Source: Proluteimonas luteida (GTDB taxonomy: Bacteria; Pseudomonadota; Gammaproteobacteria; Xanthomonadales; Xanthomonadaceae). Taken from it: DNA of 64,000 nt. The stretch lies in contig NZ_JAIWPT010000017.1 of the NCBI RefSeq assembly GCF_021191695.1, positions 16,864-80,863 on the forward strand, in the 5' to 3' direction. The notes beneath the pieces are model-generated. The model was not told the origin of the DNA, searched no databases, and saw only the letters and a program-made list of their open reading frames with translations. Below, in pieces: positions 25,010 to 35,390 of this stretch. Both the position numbers and the translations under genes were made by a program. The number at the start of each line of letters is the position of its first letter. Position 1 is the first letter of the stretch.

Positions 25010-25028
25010 GGATAGCCTCCCCGCCATT
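25010..25028. other. Possible right attachment site
   Basis: GATAGCCTCCCCGCCATTG resembles the tRNA-Phe 3' end (GATTCCCTCCCCGGCCA): GAT, then CCTCCCCG and CCA agree, with two changes and one deletion. A terminator follows 12 bases later, as after a tRNA gene. The match is short, so this is a suggestion only. Confidence 0.3.
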
Positions 25029-25039
25029 GCGACAGATCG

Positions 25040-25065
25040 AGGCCTGCAGCGATGCAGGCTTTTTC
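25040..25065 (+). terminator. Terminator at the right border of the element
   Basis: GCCTGCA pairs with TGCAGGC around GCGA, followed by TTTTT. It sits just outside the presumed right attachment site and may once have ended the tRNA-Phe transcript of the uninterrupted chromosome. Bases 25066-25262 hold nothing else I can support. Confidence 0.7.
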
Positions 25066-25262
25066 GTATCGGTCGTCCAGTCGGACCGTTGTCGACGATT
25101 CTGTGCCGCTGCGACCTTCCGTTTCCCATGTCGGATTTTTCCTACACCCCGGCGCGCCTGCGCCTGACTGCGCGCTGTCGCCGGCCGGGCGATGCTGCGG
25201 TGATCGGCGCGGGGCCTGAAGGGCATCCCGGATGCCGGCAGGCCAGAGGGGAGAAAGGCGAC

Positions 25263-25475
25263 ATGCAACGCGCACTGATCGATGTGGAACCCGACGACAC
25301 GGGCTGGTGCATCCAGATCGCCGAGCATGCGGTCGCGCGCAACATCGACAAGCTGTCGGCGATGCACCGTGCCAGCGAGATCGCGCGCAACTGCCACGAG
25401 AGCACCGGGGTGCCGACCGGCGTCCGGGTGCGCATGCTGTGCGGGGACGAGGTGCTGATCGGCCTGTTTGGTTGA
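25263..25475 (+). CDS. Small DUF2188-like protein
   Basis: A 70-residue acidic protein: ALIDVEPDDTGWCIQIAE, then SAMHRASEIARNCHESTG and a final strand VRVRMLCGDEVLIGLFG. The layout (strand, Trp, helix with A-x-x-A-R, strand) is that of DUF2188-type small proteins. The ATG at 25263 is chosen because it is preceded by a GGGGAGAAAGG ribosome site; a longer frame exists but its extra part is not protein-like. Function unknown, and the family call is tentative. It is the first chromosomal gene right of the integrative element. Confidence 0.6.
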   Translation: MQRALIDVEPDDTGWCIQIAEHAVARNIDKLSAMHRASEIARNCHESTGVPTGVRVRMLCGDEVLIGLFG

Positions 25476-25696
25476 GAACCGGTGCGGTCCGGGCGCCTGT
25501 GCGCAGTTCCGCTGCGTGGCCGGTATTGCAACCGGGCCGATGGTTCGCGCCGGGGCGCTCCCGGGTTCGAACTGGTACGCATCGTGGCGGCGGACTGCCC
25601 GTCGGTGGCACGTCACCGGCTGTTCATTGCCCGTTGACCGGATCCGGGCGCATGATCGCTGGCGTATCCAGAATGCGCGAAGCGCAGGAGTCGGCC

Positions 25697-26197
25697 ATGT
25701 TCCGCCCAGATTCGAGATCGAAGCATCCTCGCCGCACGGGCCCGCTGATGGCGTCGGCCCTGCTTGCCGTCGCGCTGCTGGGCGGCTGTGCCAGTTCGGG
25801 ATCGAGCGAGGACAAGTACGCGCTGTACGAGGCGAATGCCGGCGCGCCGGTCAACAGTTTCCAGTATTTCGGCAGGATCAACGGCTGGACGTCGCTGGGC
25901 GACAGCGCGGTCGCGATCTGGACCCGTCCCGGCGAGGCCTGGCTGCTGGATCTGTCGGGACCCTGCCCGGACCTGCCGTTCGCCACGATGATCGGCGTGA
26001 CCAGCAACATGAACCGGGTCAGTGCGCGGTTCGACCGGGTGATCCCCGGGAACACCGGGCCCGGGGCGACGATTCCCTGCCACATCCAGCAGATCCGGCC
26101 GCTCGACGTGAAGGCGATCCGCTCGGCGGAGCGCGAGCAGCCCGCCGATGCAACGCTGGAAATGCCGGCAGGCGAAGCGCAGCAGCCGGTCGAATAG
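25697..26197 (+). CDS. DUF6491-type lipoprotein
   Basis: A 166-residue lipoprotein. Basic N-terminus, hydrophobic core MASALLAVALLGG and lipobox LGGC; the acylated Cys is near residue 30. The mature part has YFGRINGWTSLGDSAVAIWT, then LLDLSGPCPDLPFA and CHIQQIRPLDVKAIR, matching the DUF6491 family of small xanthomonad envelope proteins with two conserved cysteines that could form a disulfide. AGGAG is 6 bases before this ATG, which decides the start. Function unknown. It converges with the yggX operon 15 bases away. The 220-base gap before it holds nothing recognisable. Confidence 0.75.
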   Translation: MFRPDSRSKHPRRTGPLMASALLAVALLGGCASSGSSEDKYALYEANAGAPVNSFQYFGRINGWTSLGDSAVAIWTRPGEAWLLDLSGPCPDLPFATMIGVTSNMNRVSARFDRVIPGNTGPGATIPCHIQQIRPLDVKAIRSAEREQPADATLEMPAGEAQQPVE

Positions 26198-26212
26198 CCG
26201 GCCGGTCGAGGA

Positions 26213-26488
26213 TCAGGCGCCGGCTTCGGGCACGTAGCCGGCCGGGCGCTCGGTGCCGCCCTCGAACAGGAACTTGCGCATCTCCGCCTCGAGGAAGGCG
26301 CGGTGCTTGGGGTCCAGCGGCGAGAGCCGGTTCTCGTTGATCAGCATGGTCTGGTGCGCCAGCCATGCGGCCCATGCGGCCTTGCCGATTTCGGCATAGA
26401 TGCGCTTGCCGAGTTCGCCGGGCCAGGGCACGAAGTCGAGGCCCTCGGTGTCGCGCTGTTCGTATACGCAGAAGACGCTGCGGCTCAT
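26213..26488 (-). CDS. yggX: Probable Fe(2+)-trafficking protein
   Basis: YggX-family proteins protect Fe-S enzymes from oxidative damage and may handle ferrous iron. The 91-residue product has the family hallmarks: [19 protein letters not shown] with the conserved Cys7, [19 protein letters not shown], and an [14 protein letters not shown] core. It follows mutY by one base on the minus strand, the common mutY-yggX pair that links repair of oxidised bases with iron protection. The C-terminus ([12 protein letters not shown]) is slightly extended. Confidence 0.95.
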   Translation of the reverse strand: MSRSVFCVYEQRDTEGLDFVPWPGELGKRIYAEIGKAAWAAWLAHQTMLINENRLSPLDPKHRAFLEAEMRKFLFEGGTERPAGYVPEAGA

Positions 26489-26489
26489 G

Positions 26490-27614
26490 TCAGGGGTCCT
26501 GTGGATCGGCGCGTGACTGCAGCAGCGTCCGGATCGGGGCGGGAATGCCGAGCGACGCGAGTTCTCCGCGTGCGACCCAGCGCATGGCGTGTCCCGTGTC
26601 CGGCAGGGAATCGCCGGCGGCTTCGGGGGCGTCATTGTCGCGCACGCGCAGTCGCGGCGCGAGGCCGCGCCAGTGCAGCGGATGCAGCTGCAGGCGGAAA
26701 TGGGTGAAGCCGTGCTGGATCGGGGCGCAGCGGCGCGGCGTGTCGAGATCGACGTCGTCGACGAGGCCGGGCGCATGCGCGCGCAGCCAGTCGAGCGCGG
26801 CGTCGTGGGTGTCGGCCTGCGGCAACGACCACAGTGCGGCCCAGATGCCGGTCGGTGGCCGACGGACCAGCAGCACGCGGCCGGCGCGGTCTTCCAGCAT
26901 CAGCACCGTGGCCTCGCGTTCGGGCAGGGCCTTGCTCGGTTTCGGAGACGGCAGTTCGCCGACGCGTCCCTCGGCGAACGCGATGCAGTCGTCGTTGACC
27001 GGGCACAGCAGGCAGGCCGGGTCGAAACGGGTGCACAGGGTCGCGCCGAAATCCATCTGCGCCTGGGTGTAGTCGGCCATGCGCGTGCCGGGCAGCAGGG
27101 TGTCGGCGATCGCCCACAGCGCCTTTTCGACCTTCGGCAGGCCGGGCCAGCCGGCAATGCCGTGGTGGCGCGCGAGTACCCGCTTGACGTTGCCGTCGAG
27201 GATCGCGAAGCGGTCGCCCCAGGCCTGCGACAGGATCGCGCCGGCGGTGCTGCGGCCGATGCCGGGCAGGGCGAGCAGGGCGTCGAAGTCGCGCGGCAGG
27301 TCGCCGCCGTGCAGCGCGACGCAGCGCTGCGCGGCCGCGTGCAGGTTGCGCGCGCGGGCGTAGTAGCCCAGGCCCGACCACAGGGCGAGCACCTCGTCGA
27401 GCGGCGCGGCCGCGAGCGCGCGCACGTCCGGCAGCGCGGCGACGAAACGCTCGAAGTAGGGGATGACGACGCGGACTTGGGTCTGCTGCAGCATGATCTC
27501 CGACAGCCACACCCGGTAGGGCGTGCGCGGGTGCTGCCATGGCAGGTCGTGGCGACCGTTGACGTCGAACCACGCCAGCACGCGGGTCGCGTAGTCGGGT
27601 GCGGCGGTGCTCAT
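26490..27614 (-). CDS. mutY: A/G-specific adenine glycosylase
   Basis: MutY removes adenine mispaired with 8-oxoguanine. The 374-residue protein has [20 protein letters not shown] with the catalytic-site Glu, the helix-hairpin-helix [15 protein letters not shown], the Asp of [12 protein letters not shown], and the 4Fe-4S cluster Cys-x6-Cys-x2-Cys-x5-Cys ([17 protein letters not shown]). The C-terminal NUDIX-like domain that recognises 8-oxoG follows (about 230-370). The start ATG overlaps the end of the AsmA-like gene by 4 bases. It is part of the operon ftsY - AsmA-like - mutY - yggX. Confidence 0.97.
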   Translation of the reverse strand: MSTAAPDYATRVLAWFDVNGRHDLPWQHPRTPYRVWLSEIMLQQTQVRVVIPYFERFVAALPDVRALAAAPLDEVLALWSGLGYYARARNLHAAAQRCVALHGGDLPRDFDALLALPGIGRSTAGAILSQAWGDRFAILDGNVKRVLARHHGIAGWPGLPKVEKALWAIADTLLPGTRMADYTQAQMDFGATLCTRFDPACLLCPVNDDCIAFAEGRVGELPSPKPSKALPEREATVLMLEDRAGRVLLVRRPPTGIWAALWSLPQADTHDAALDWLRAHAPGLVDDVDLDTPRRCAPIQHGFTHFRLQLHPLHWRGLAPRLRVRDNDAPEAAGDSLPDTGHAMRWVARGELASLGIPAPIRTLLQSRADPQDP

Positions 27615-28917
27615 GGTCTGGCCGCAGGCGCGGCGGGAACATCGCCATCGTCGCCGCCGTCGTCGAACTCGATCTCGATGCCTTCCAGCCGCACGCCGGA
27701 CATCTCGATGCGCTCGGCCCGCAGCGTGCCGCGCAGCGGCGGCAGCGGCGAGCCGTCTTCGCCGGTATCGAGCCAGGCGACCAGGTCGGCGATGCGCGCG
27801 CTGCCGTCGAAACTGGCGCCCGCATGCGAGAGTTTCAGCCCGATCGGCGCGTCGAACGTGGGCGGTCCGGCGTAACGCAACGCGAACGGCAACGGTGCGT
27901 CGGAATCGCCCAGCGGTGACGGCAGCGCCGGCCAAGCCTCGGGCCAGTGCGGCAGCTGGCCGTCGAGGGCGAGGACGAGTTGTCGGTCGAAGACGATCGC
28001 GCCGCCTGCGGCCAGCGTCGGCACCACTCCATCGGCGCGGACGGCGATGCCCGCGGGTGCGACACGTACGACGCCGCCATCGACCGTCAGGTCGCCATGC
28101 AGGCCGAGTGCGAACGGCAGGTCGGTGTCGCCGCTGCGCCAGCGCGCGTCACCGGCGATCCGCAGCGGCGACAGCCGCAGGCCCGATGCGGTGTCGGCGC
28201 GCGTGGCGTCCGCCTGCACGGTGGCCTGCAGGCGGCCGTCGCCGGTCTCGACAGACAGCGTGCCGACGGCGCCGAATTCGCGGGCATCGACCACGCGGTC
28301 GCTGCGCACGCGCAGGCGGAACGGTACGCGCAGCGCATCGGTGACGGCAGTGCCGGCGATGCGCGCGTCGAGCGGACGGTCGGCATGCAGCGACGGCAGA
28401 TCGAGGTCGATGTCGTCGACATGCCAGCCATCGGCATCGATGCGGCCGCGCACCACGCGCAGGCCATTGGTGAACGCAGGCAGTTTGCCGTCGCCCGGCG
28501 GGCGCGCGTCGAGCCAGCGCAGCAGCGTCGGCAGGTGCACGTGCGGGGCGTCGAGTTCGACCCGGCCGATTTCCAGGTCGCGGCCGCGGCTGCGGATCGT
28601 CTTCCACGGCAGCGACAGCAGCGCGCGCTCGGCGCGCAGCAGCGGCGTGGACTCTCCGGGCATGCGCGCGGTGACGTCGCGTACCACCAGTTGCGGCGTG
28701 CCGCGCAGGCGGTAGTCGACCTTGCCGTCGAACTCGATCCGCAGGCCCAGCGTGGGCTCCAGCGACGACAGGATCAGGCGCAGTGCGCGCTCGGGCGGCA
28801 GCAGCACGCGCACCGCCAGCGCCGCGACGAGCAGGCAGGCCAGGACGACGAGCAGCAGGCGCCACCAGCGCCGGCGCGGCAACGCCGGCGCTGGTGCCGG
28901 CGCCGGATCCGCCGCGT

Positions 28918-28921
<4 letters not shown>
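27611..28921 (-). CDS. AsmA-like envelope protein
   Basis: A 436-residue protein with an N-terminal membrane anchor (basic RRRWW, then a Leu/Val-rich span about 20-42) and a long beta-rich periplasmic part. LILSSLEPTLGLRIEFDGKVDYRLRGTP near the start of the mature region and repeated LxVxDVxAxxP-type strands are features of the AsmA group, membrane-tethered relatives of lipid-transport bridge proteins. The C-terminal 30 residues are acidic and disordered. It sits in one operon with ftsY and mutY through 4-base overlaps on both sides. The AsmA group assignment is moderate; the exact role is unknown. Confidence 0.7.
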
Positions 28922-30201
<1,280 letters not shown>

Positions 30202-30281
30202 GCGGCCGTCGGAGTCTGGATGGGGGAGAATGCGCGCATGGTAGCACCCGCCTTTTCAAGCTCCCGTGCAGCGGGGCGCCG

Positions 30282-31440
<1,159 letters not shown>

Positions 31441-31477
31441 CGTTGCACACACCAACAGGAAACAAGAGGGAAATCCC

Positions 31478-32035
31478 ATGAAGTCCATCACCCGCGCGCT
31501 GCTGATCGCCTGCCTGGTCATGCCGATCGTCGCCTGCAACAAGGAAGAGCCGCAGAAGGTCGAGGCCGCGCCGGTCGCGGTGCCGCAGACCGACGATCGC
31601 ACCGAGTGGACCACCTTCCTCAACGACCTGGCCGGTCGCCACATGGAAGGCGTCAACAACTCGCCATACGTCTACCTGGTGCCGCCGCCGGAAGCAGCGG
31701 CCGTCGACGCGCAGCCCGAGGAAACCGCGACGCCGGCGGAAGGCGACACGGGGCCCGAGCTCTCGACCGCGGTCGACGGCGCCTACGAGCGCCTGCTGGA
31801 CAAGGCCAAGACCGACGTCTCGCGCGGCATCACCCGTGGCAACCTGCTGATCTTCGCGGGCCTGGATTCGGCGCGCACCGCCAACCTGACCGTGGCCTCG
31901 TTCACCGAAGTGCCCGCCGGCAGCATGAAGGGCGTGCGCGTGCTGTTCGTCGGCGAGCCCGCGGACAACGACCGGGTCAAGGCCGCGGTCGAGCCGGCCG
32001 GCGTCGAGTACGTGTTCGTCGACACCACCAAGTAA
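31478..32035 (+). CDS. Unknown lipoprotein after coaD
   Basis: A 185-residue lipoprotein. MKSITRALLIACLVMPIVAC is a clean lipoprotein signal with the lipid-bearing Cys at position 20. The mature part has a Pro/Glu/Ala-rich linker (about 75-100) and a folded C-terminal half (about 105-185: GITRGNLLIFAGLDSARTAN, then a strand VRVLFVGEPADNDRV and VEYVFVDTTK). No catalytic motif is seen and the family is not recognised. A strong terminator (32076-32111) closes the unit, so it may be coaD's partner in one transcript. Confidence 0.75.
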   Translation: MKSITRALLIACLVMPIVACNKEEPQKVEAAPVAVPQTDDRTEWTTFLNDLAGRHMEGVNNSPYVYLVPPPEAAAVDAQPEETATPAEGDTGPELSTAVDGAYERLLDKAKTDVSRGITRGNLLIFAGLDSARTANLTVASFTEVPAGSMKGVRVLFVGEPADNDRVKAAVEPAGVEYVFVDTTK

Positions 32036-32075
32036 CCGCCGCGCCGGCCCGGTCCGGGCCGCACCGCAGTCCCCG

Positions 32076-32111
32076 CCGCCACCGTGCCTGTGCACGGTGG
32101 CGGTTCCGTTT
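32076..32111 (+). terminator. Strong terminator after the lipoprotein gene
   Basis: A perfect 12-bp stem (CCGCCACCGTGC with GCACGGTGGCGG) around CTGT, followed by TTCCGTTT. It separates the coaD unit from the ferredoxin unit. Confidence 0.75.
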
Positions 32112-32154
32112 GCGGCCCCGGCCCACCGGCGGGTCGCGCGCGCGGGCGCGTGCG

Positions 32155-32170
32155 GTTCCACTGGTGGAAC
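32155..32170. promoter_or_regulatory. Operator-like palindrome before the ferredoxin gene
   Basis: GTTCCACTGGTGGAAC is a 7-bp inverted repeat with a 2-base centre. It ends 22 bases before the TACAAT box of the ferredoxin promoter, overlapping the expected -35 region, which is where a repressor or activator dimer would act. The binder is unknown. Confidence 0.4.
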
Positions 32171-32192
32171 GCCGGCACGGCGGGCCAGCCAC

Positions 32193-32198
32193 TACAAT
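32193..32198 (+). promoter_or_regulatory. -10 box of the ferredoxin-ggt unit
   Basis: TACAAT ends 6 bases before the ferredoxin ATG, so the transcript would begin at or beside the start codon. Confidence 0.45.
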
Positions 32199-32204
32199 GC
32201 GCGC

Positions 32205-32459
32205 ATGTCACTGAAGATCAACGCGCTCTGCGTCAACTGCGACGTCTGCGAGCCGGCCTGCCCGAACCAGGCGATATCGCAGGGCGAGGAGATCTACGTC
32301 ATCGATCCGGCGCGCTGCACCGAGTGCGTCGGGCATTTCGACGAACCGCAGTGCGTGGTCGTCTGCCCGGTCGAGTGCATCGACCCCGATCCCGACATCC
32401 CCGAAACCCGCGAGCAGCTGCTGGCCAAGCTGTTCCGCCTGCAGCAGGAATCGCCATGA
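32205..32459 (+). CDS. YfhL-type 2[4Fe-4S] ferredoxin
   Basis: An 84-residue electron carrier with two cluster-binding sets: CVNCDVCEPACPNQAI near the N-terminus, and CTECVGHFDEPQCVVVC with the longer spacing of the YfhL/Alvin type, followed by PVECIDPDPDIPE. The extra loop between the second and third Cys of the second set marks the low-potential YfhL group. Its partner enzyme is unknown. It ends with an ATGA overlap into the gamma-glutamyltransferase gene. The palindrome and near-leaderless promoter upstream suggest specific regulation. Confidence 0.93.
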   Translation: MSLKINALCVNCDVCEPACPNQAISQGEEIYVIDPARCTECVGHFDEPQCVVVCPVECIDPDPDIPETREQLLAKLFRLQQESP

Positions 32460-34246
32460 TCCGCACGCGCTTCGCCTCCAACCTCCTTCCGGGCCTGCTG
32501 CTCGGCCTGTTGCTGGTGGTCGCGCCGTCGTGCGCCCGCGATGTGCGTCCGGCATCCACGCCGACCCCGCAACTGTCCGCGCAGACGCCGCCGGGCAATG
32601 CGGTCGCCTCGGCGCACGCGCTGGCGACCGAGGCCGGATTGCAGGTGATGCGCGAGGGCGGCAACGCCTTCGACGCGGCGATCGCGACCTCGGCGGTGCT
32701 GTCGGTGGTCGAACCGATCTCGTCGGGCCTCGGTGGCGGCGGCTTTTTCCTGCTGCACGACGCCAGGACCGGTCGCGACGTGTTCATCGACGCGCGCGAG
32801 ACCGCGCCGGCATCGGCCTCGTCCGACAACTACCTGAGCGCCGACGGCGGCTTCGACCGCGACCGCGCCGAGAACGGGCCCTGGTCTGCGGGCATCCCGG
32901 GATTGCCGGCCGCGTTCGTGCACATCGCCGACACCTACGGCCAGTTGCCGCTGGCGCAGTCGCTGGCGCCGGCGATCCGCATCGCCGAGCACGGCTTCCC
33001 GGTCTATGCGCGGTTCGCGCGCGGCTACCAGTCGCGGCGCGCGGTGATGGAACGCTACCCCGGTACCCGCGCGGTGTTCCTGGCCAATGGCCGCGCGCCG
33101 GAGGAGGGCGACCTGTTCCGCCAGCCGGACCTGGCACGCACGCTGCGGCTGCTGGCCGAGCACGGCTTCGACGGCTTCTATCGCGGCGATGTCGCCGACC
33201 GGCTGGTCGCGGGCGTCGCGGCCGAGGGCGGGCGCTGGCAGCCGGAGGATCTCGCGGGCTATCGCGTCGTCGAGCGCGAGCCGATCCGGCTGCGCTACCA
33301 CGGCTGGGACGTGGTCACCGCGCCGCCGCCGTCGTCGGGCGGGATCGCCATCGCGCAGATGCTGCAGATCCTCGAGCCCTGGGACCTGCCCGCGCTGGAG
33401 GATGCCGCGCGCACGCACCTGGTGGTCGAGTCGATGCGCCGCGCGTTCCGCGACCGCACGTTCTACCTCGGCGATCCGGACTTCGTGCAGGTGCCGCAGC
33501 GGCTGCTGACCAGCCGCGACTATGCCGCCGGCCTGCGCGCGACGATCAATCCGGCGAAGGCGACGCCGAGCGACCTGCTGTCGGGCGACCCGACGCCGCT
33601 CGAGGACGAGGAGACCACGCATTTCTCGATCGTCGACGCCGCCGGCAACCGCGCCGCGGTCACCCAGACGGTGAACCTGCTGTTCGGTTCCGGCCTGGTC
33701 GCTCCGGGCACCGGCGTGCTGCTGAACAACGAGATGGACGATTTCGCGCTGCAGCCGGGCGTGCCGAACGCGTTCGGCGTGATGGGCTTCGATGCCAATG
33801 CGCCCAGGCCCGGCAAGCGGCCGCTGAGTTCGATGACGCCGACGTTCCTCGTCTCCGACGACCGCGTGGCCGTGCTCGGCACGCCGGGCGGCAGCCGCAT
33901 CATCACGATGGTGCTGCTGGGCATCCTCGGCTACGACGCCGGGCTGGACGCACAGGCCGTCGCCGCGCTGCCGCGCTACCACCACCAGTGGATGCCGGAC
34001 ACGATCTCGGCCGAATCCGATGCCTTCTCGCCACAGACCGCCGCGCAGCTGCGCGCGCTGGGGCACGTGGTCGACCTTCCCGGCGAAACCGCGGCCGGCG
34101 GCCGTGGCTCCAGTCATGTCTGGGGCAACCTGCAGACGGTGCTGTGGAACCGCGCCGACGGCACCCTGAGCGGCGGCAGCGATCCACGCAATCCTGTCGG
34201 CGAAGCGAAGGTCGAGCCGGCCGTGGATACGGGGCCGGCACCATGA
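32456..34246 (+). CDS. ggt: Gamma-glutamyltransferase
   Basis: GGT cleaves the gamma-glutamyl bond of glutathione in the periplasm. The 596-residue precursor has an N-terminal signal (about 1-27, ending VAPSC, possibly a lipobox). The large subunit includes EPISSGLGGGGFFLLHDA and DARETAP. The autoprocessing and nucleophile site is Thr387 in EETTHFSIVDAAGN, followed by the small subunit with NEMDDFALQPG and KRPLSSMTPTF. Length and site order match the family. The start overlaps the ferredoxin stop by 4 bases, and its own end overlaps the MAPEG gene by 4, so the three are one unit. GGT next to a MAPEG protein suggests a thiol/glutathione theme. Confidence 0.94.
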   Translation: MIRTRFASNLLPGLLLGLLLVVAPSCARDVRPASTPTPQLSAQTPPGNAVASAHALATEAGLQVMREGGNAFDAAIATSAVLSVVEPISSGLGGGGFFLLHDARTGRDVFIDARETAPASASSDNYLSADGGFDRDRAENGPWSAGIPGLPAAFVHIADTYGQLPLAQSLAPAIRIAEHGFPVYARFARGYQSRRAVMERYPGTRAVFLANGRAPEEGDLFRQPDLARTLRLLAEHGFDGFYRGDVADRLVAGVAAEGGRWQPEDLAGYRVVEREPIRLRYHGWDVVTAPPPSSGGIAIAQMLQILEPWDLPALEDAARTHLVVESMRRAFRDRTFYLGDPDFVQVPQRLLTSRDYAAGLRATINPAKATPSDLLSGDPTPLEDEETTHFSIVDAAGNRAAVTQTVNLLFGSGLVAPGTGVLLNNEMDDFALQPGVPNAFGVMGFDANAPRPGKRPLSSMTPTFLVSDDRVAVLGTPGGSRIITMVLLGILGYDAGLDAQAVAALPRYHHQWMPDTISAESDAFSPQTAAQLRALGHVVDLPGETAAGGRGSSHVWGNLQTVLWNRADGTLSGGSDPRNPVGEAKVEPAVDTGPAP

Positions 34247-34647
34247 CGCCGCGCATCTCGCTGCTGGTCGCCTCGCTGCACGTGGTGCTGTATCTGGCGC
34301 TGTCGTTGCGCGTGGTGCTGCATCGCAATGCCCACAAGGTCGGCATCGGCACCGGCGGCGACCCGGCGCTCACGCGCAAGATCCGCGTGCACGGCAACTT
34401 CGGCGAGTACGTGCCGCTGGCACTGCTGATGCTGGCGCTGCTGGAACTGGCGGCCGTGGCGACGACGCTGTTGTGGACGTTCGGCATCGTCCTGCTGCTG
34501 GCGCGGGTGCTGCACGCGATCGGCCTCGGCGGCTCGGCCGGTTATTCCTCCGGGCGCTTCATCGGCGCGCTGCTGACCTTCGCGACGTTGCTGGCGATGG
34601 CCGCGGTCGGCATCTGGCGGTTCGCGGCCGGCGCGTTGCTGGTCTGA
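34243..34647 (+). CDS. MAPEG-family membrane protein
   Basis: A 134-residue protein with four hydrophobic segments (about 7-25, 60-75, 78-95, 105-128), as in the MAPEG family of membrane glutathione transferases and relatives. The conserved loop NAHKVGIGTGGDPALTRKIRVHGNFGEYVPLALL contains the family's RxHxNFxEY-like signature. It is in the inner membrane. It overlaps the end of ggt by 4 bases, so a role linked to glutathione is plausible but unproven. Confidence 0.9.
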   Translation: MTPRISLLVASLHVVLYLALSLRVVLHRNAHKVGIGTGGDPALTRKIRVHGNFGEYVPLALLMLALLELAAVATTLLWTFGIVLLLARVLHAIGLGGSAGYSSGRFIGALLTFATLLAMAAVGIWRFAAGALLV

Positions 34648-34660
34648 TCGGAAACGCGCT

Positions 34661-34678
34661 GGCGGGTCTCGACCCGTC
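34661..34678. repeat. REP palindrome upstream of the RAYT gene
   Basis: GGCGGGTCTCGACCCGTC, one base away from the perfect palindrome GGCGGGTC-TC-GACCCGCC found downstream of the same gene and in other gaps of this window. Confidence 0.75.
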
Positions 34679-34750
34679 ACGCCGATTCCCTACGCACAAG
34701 CAGGGCGATCGCCGACATCGCTCGCTGCGACGGAGCCGCAAGCTTCGTGC

Positions 34751-35311
34751 ATGTCCACCTATCGACGCGTGTGGTTGCCCGGCGGCACCTATTTCTTCAC
34801 CGTCAACCTGCTCGACCGCGACACGCGGCTGCTTGTCGAACATATCGATGTGCTGCGCGTGGCATTCCGCCTGGCGCAGTCGGCGCGTCCGTTCGATCCG
34901 GTTGCCGTCGTGGTATTGCCAGAGCACCTGCACTGCGTGTGGCGTCTGCCGCGCGGCGATGCCGACAATGCGACCCGCTGGCGGCACATCAAGTCGCTGT
35001 TCTCCCGCGACCTGCCGCCCGCCGAAAGGCGCTGCGCAAGGCGGATGAGCAAGGGGGAGCGTGGCATCTGGCAGCGGCGCTATTGGGAACACCTGGTCCG
35101 TGACGAACGCGACCTCGCCGCGCATGTGGACTACATCCACTTCAATCCGGTCAAGCACGGGTACGTCACACGTGTGCGGGACTGGCCATATTCCAGCTTC
35201 CATCGCGATGTCCGCCGGGGCGATCTTCCGGCCGACTGGGCGGGCACGTTCGAAGGCACCGGCGATTTCGGCGAACGGCCGACGATGCTGCGGGCCAGAC
35301 AGTCGCGCTGA
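34751..35311 (+). CDS. REP-associated tyrosine transposase (RAYT)
   Basis: A 186-residue single-strand DNA transposase of the Y1/HUH-type IS200/IS605 branch. RAYTs bind and cut REP palindromes and are thought to spread them. The HUH pair is in LPEHLHCVWRLP (about 57-66) and the catalytic Tyr in HVDYIHFNPVKHGYV (about 125-140). The N-terminus YRRVWLPGGTYFFTVNLLDR is the family opening. The gene looks intact. REP palindromes lie 73 bases upstream and 13 bases downstream, making a complete RAYT-REP unit (REPtron). Copies of the same palindrome at 54940, 63951 and possibly 4507 may be products of this enzyme. Confidence 0.93.
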   Translation: MSTYRRVWLPGGTYFFTVNLLDRDTRLLVEHIDVLRVAFRLAQSARPFDPVAVVVLPEHLHCVWRLPRGDADNATRWRHIKSLFSRDLPPAERRCARRMSKGERGIWQRRYWEHLVRDERDLAAHVDYIHFNPVKHGYVTRVRDWPYSSFHRDVRRGDLPADWAGTFEGTGDFGERPTMLRARQSR

Positions 35312-35323
35312 TCCATTCGTATT

Positions 35324-35384
35324 GGCGGGTCGAGACCCACCCTACGGTTCTGCCGGGGACGTGTAGGGCGGGTCTCGACCCGCC
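35324..35384. repeat. Inverted REP pair downstream of the RAYT gene
   Basis: Two REP units face each other: GGCGGGTCGAGACCCACC (35324-35341) followed by CTAC, and GTAG followed by GGCGGGTCTCGACCCGCC (35367-35384). The GTAG tetranucleotide next to the palindrome is the usual RAYT recognition mark. The arrangement is the same as at 63951-64000. Confidence 0.85.
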
Positions 35385-35390
35385 GCTGGT

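Larger units (their letters stand above)
11395..25028 (+). mobile_element. Integrative element of phage-satellite type next to tRNA-Phe
   Basis: About 13.6 kb, with every gene on the plus strand, from the tRNA-Phe 3' end to a short tRNA-end-like sequence near 25010. Contents in order: tyrosine integrase, excisionase-like protein, three unknown small genes, HigBA-type toxin-antitoxin, an unknown HTH-like gene, AlpA-like regulator, a small basic protein, DnaT-like replication protein, KilA-N/KilAC antirepressor, and three long proteins of phage ejection/polyvalent type. No terminase, portal, capsid, tail, holin or lysin gene is seen. Integrase arm-like GGGGGCA repeats lie near both ends. This could be a phage satellite or a reduced prophage; the intact overlapping frames argue against heavy decay. 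The right boundary is the less certain one. Confidence 0.75.

Noticed and set aside
11395..25028. Complete inducible prophage
   Set aside because: No terminase, portal, capsid, tail or lysis gene can be found on either strand in this span.
25008..25262. N-terminal extension of the DUF2188-like gene reaching into the element border
   Set aside because: The extra 85 codons are not protein-like and would cross the presumed attachment site; the ATG at 25263 has a ribosome site.
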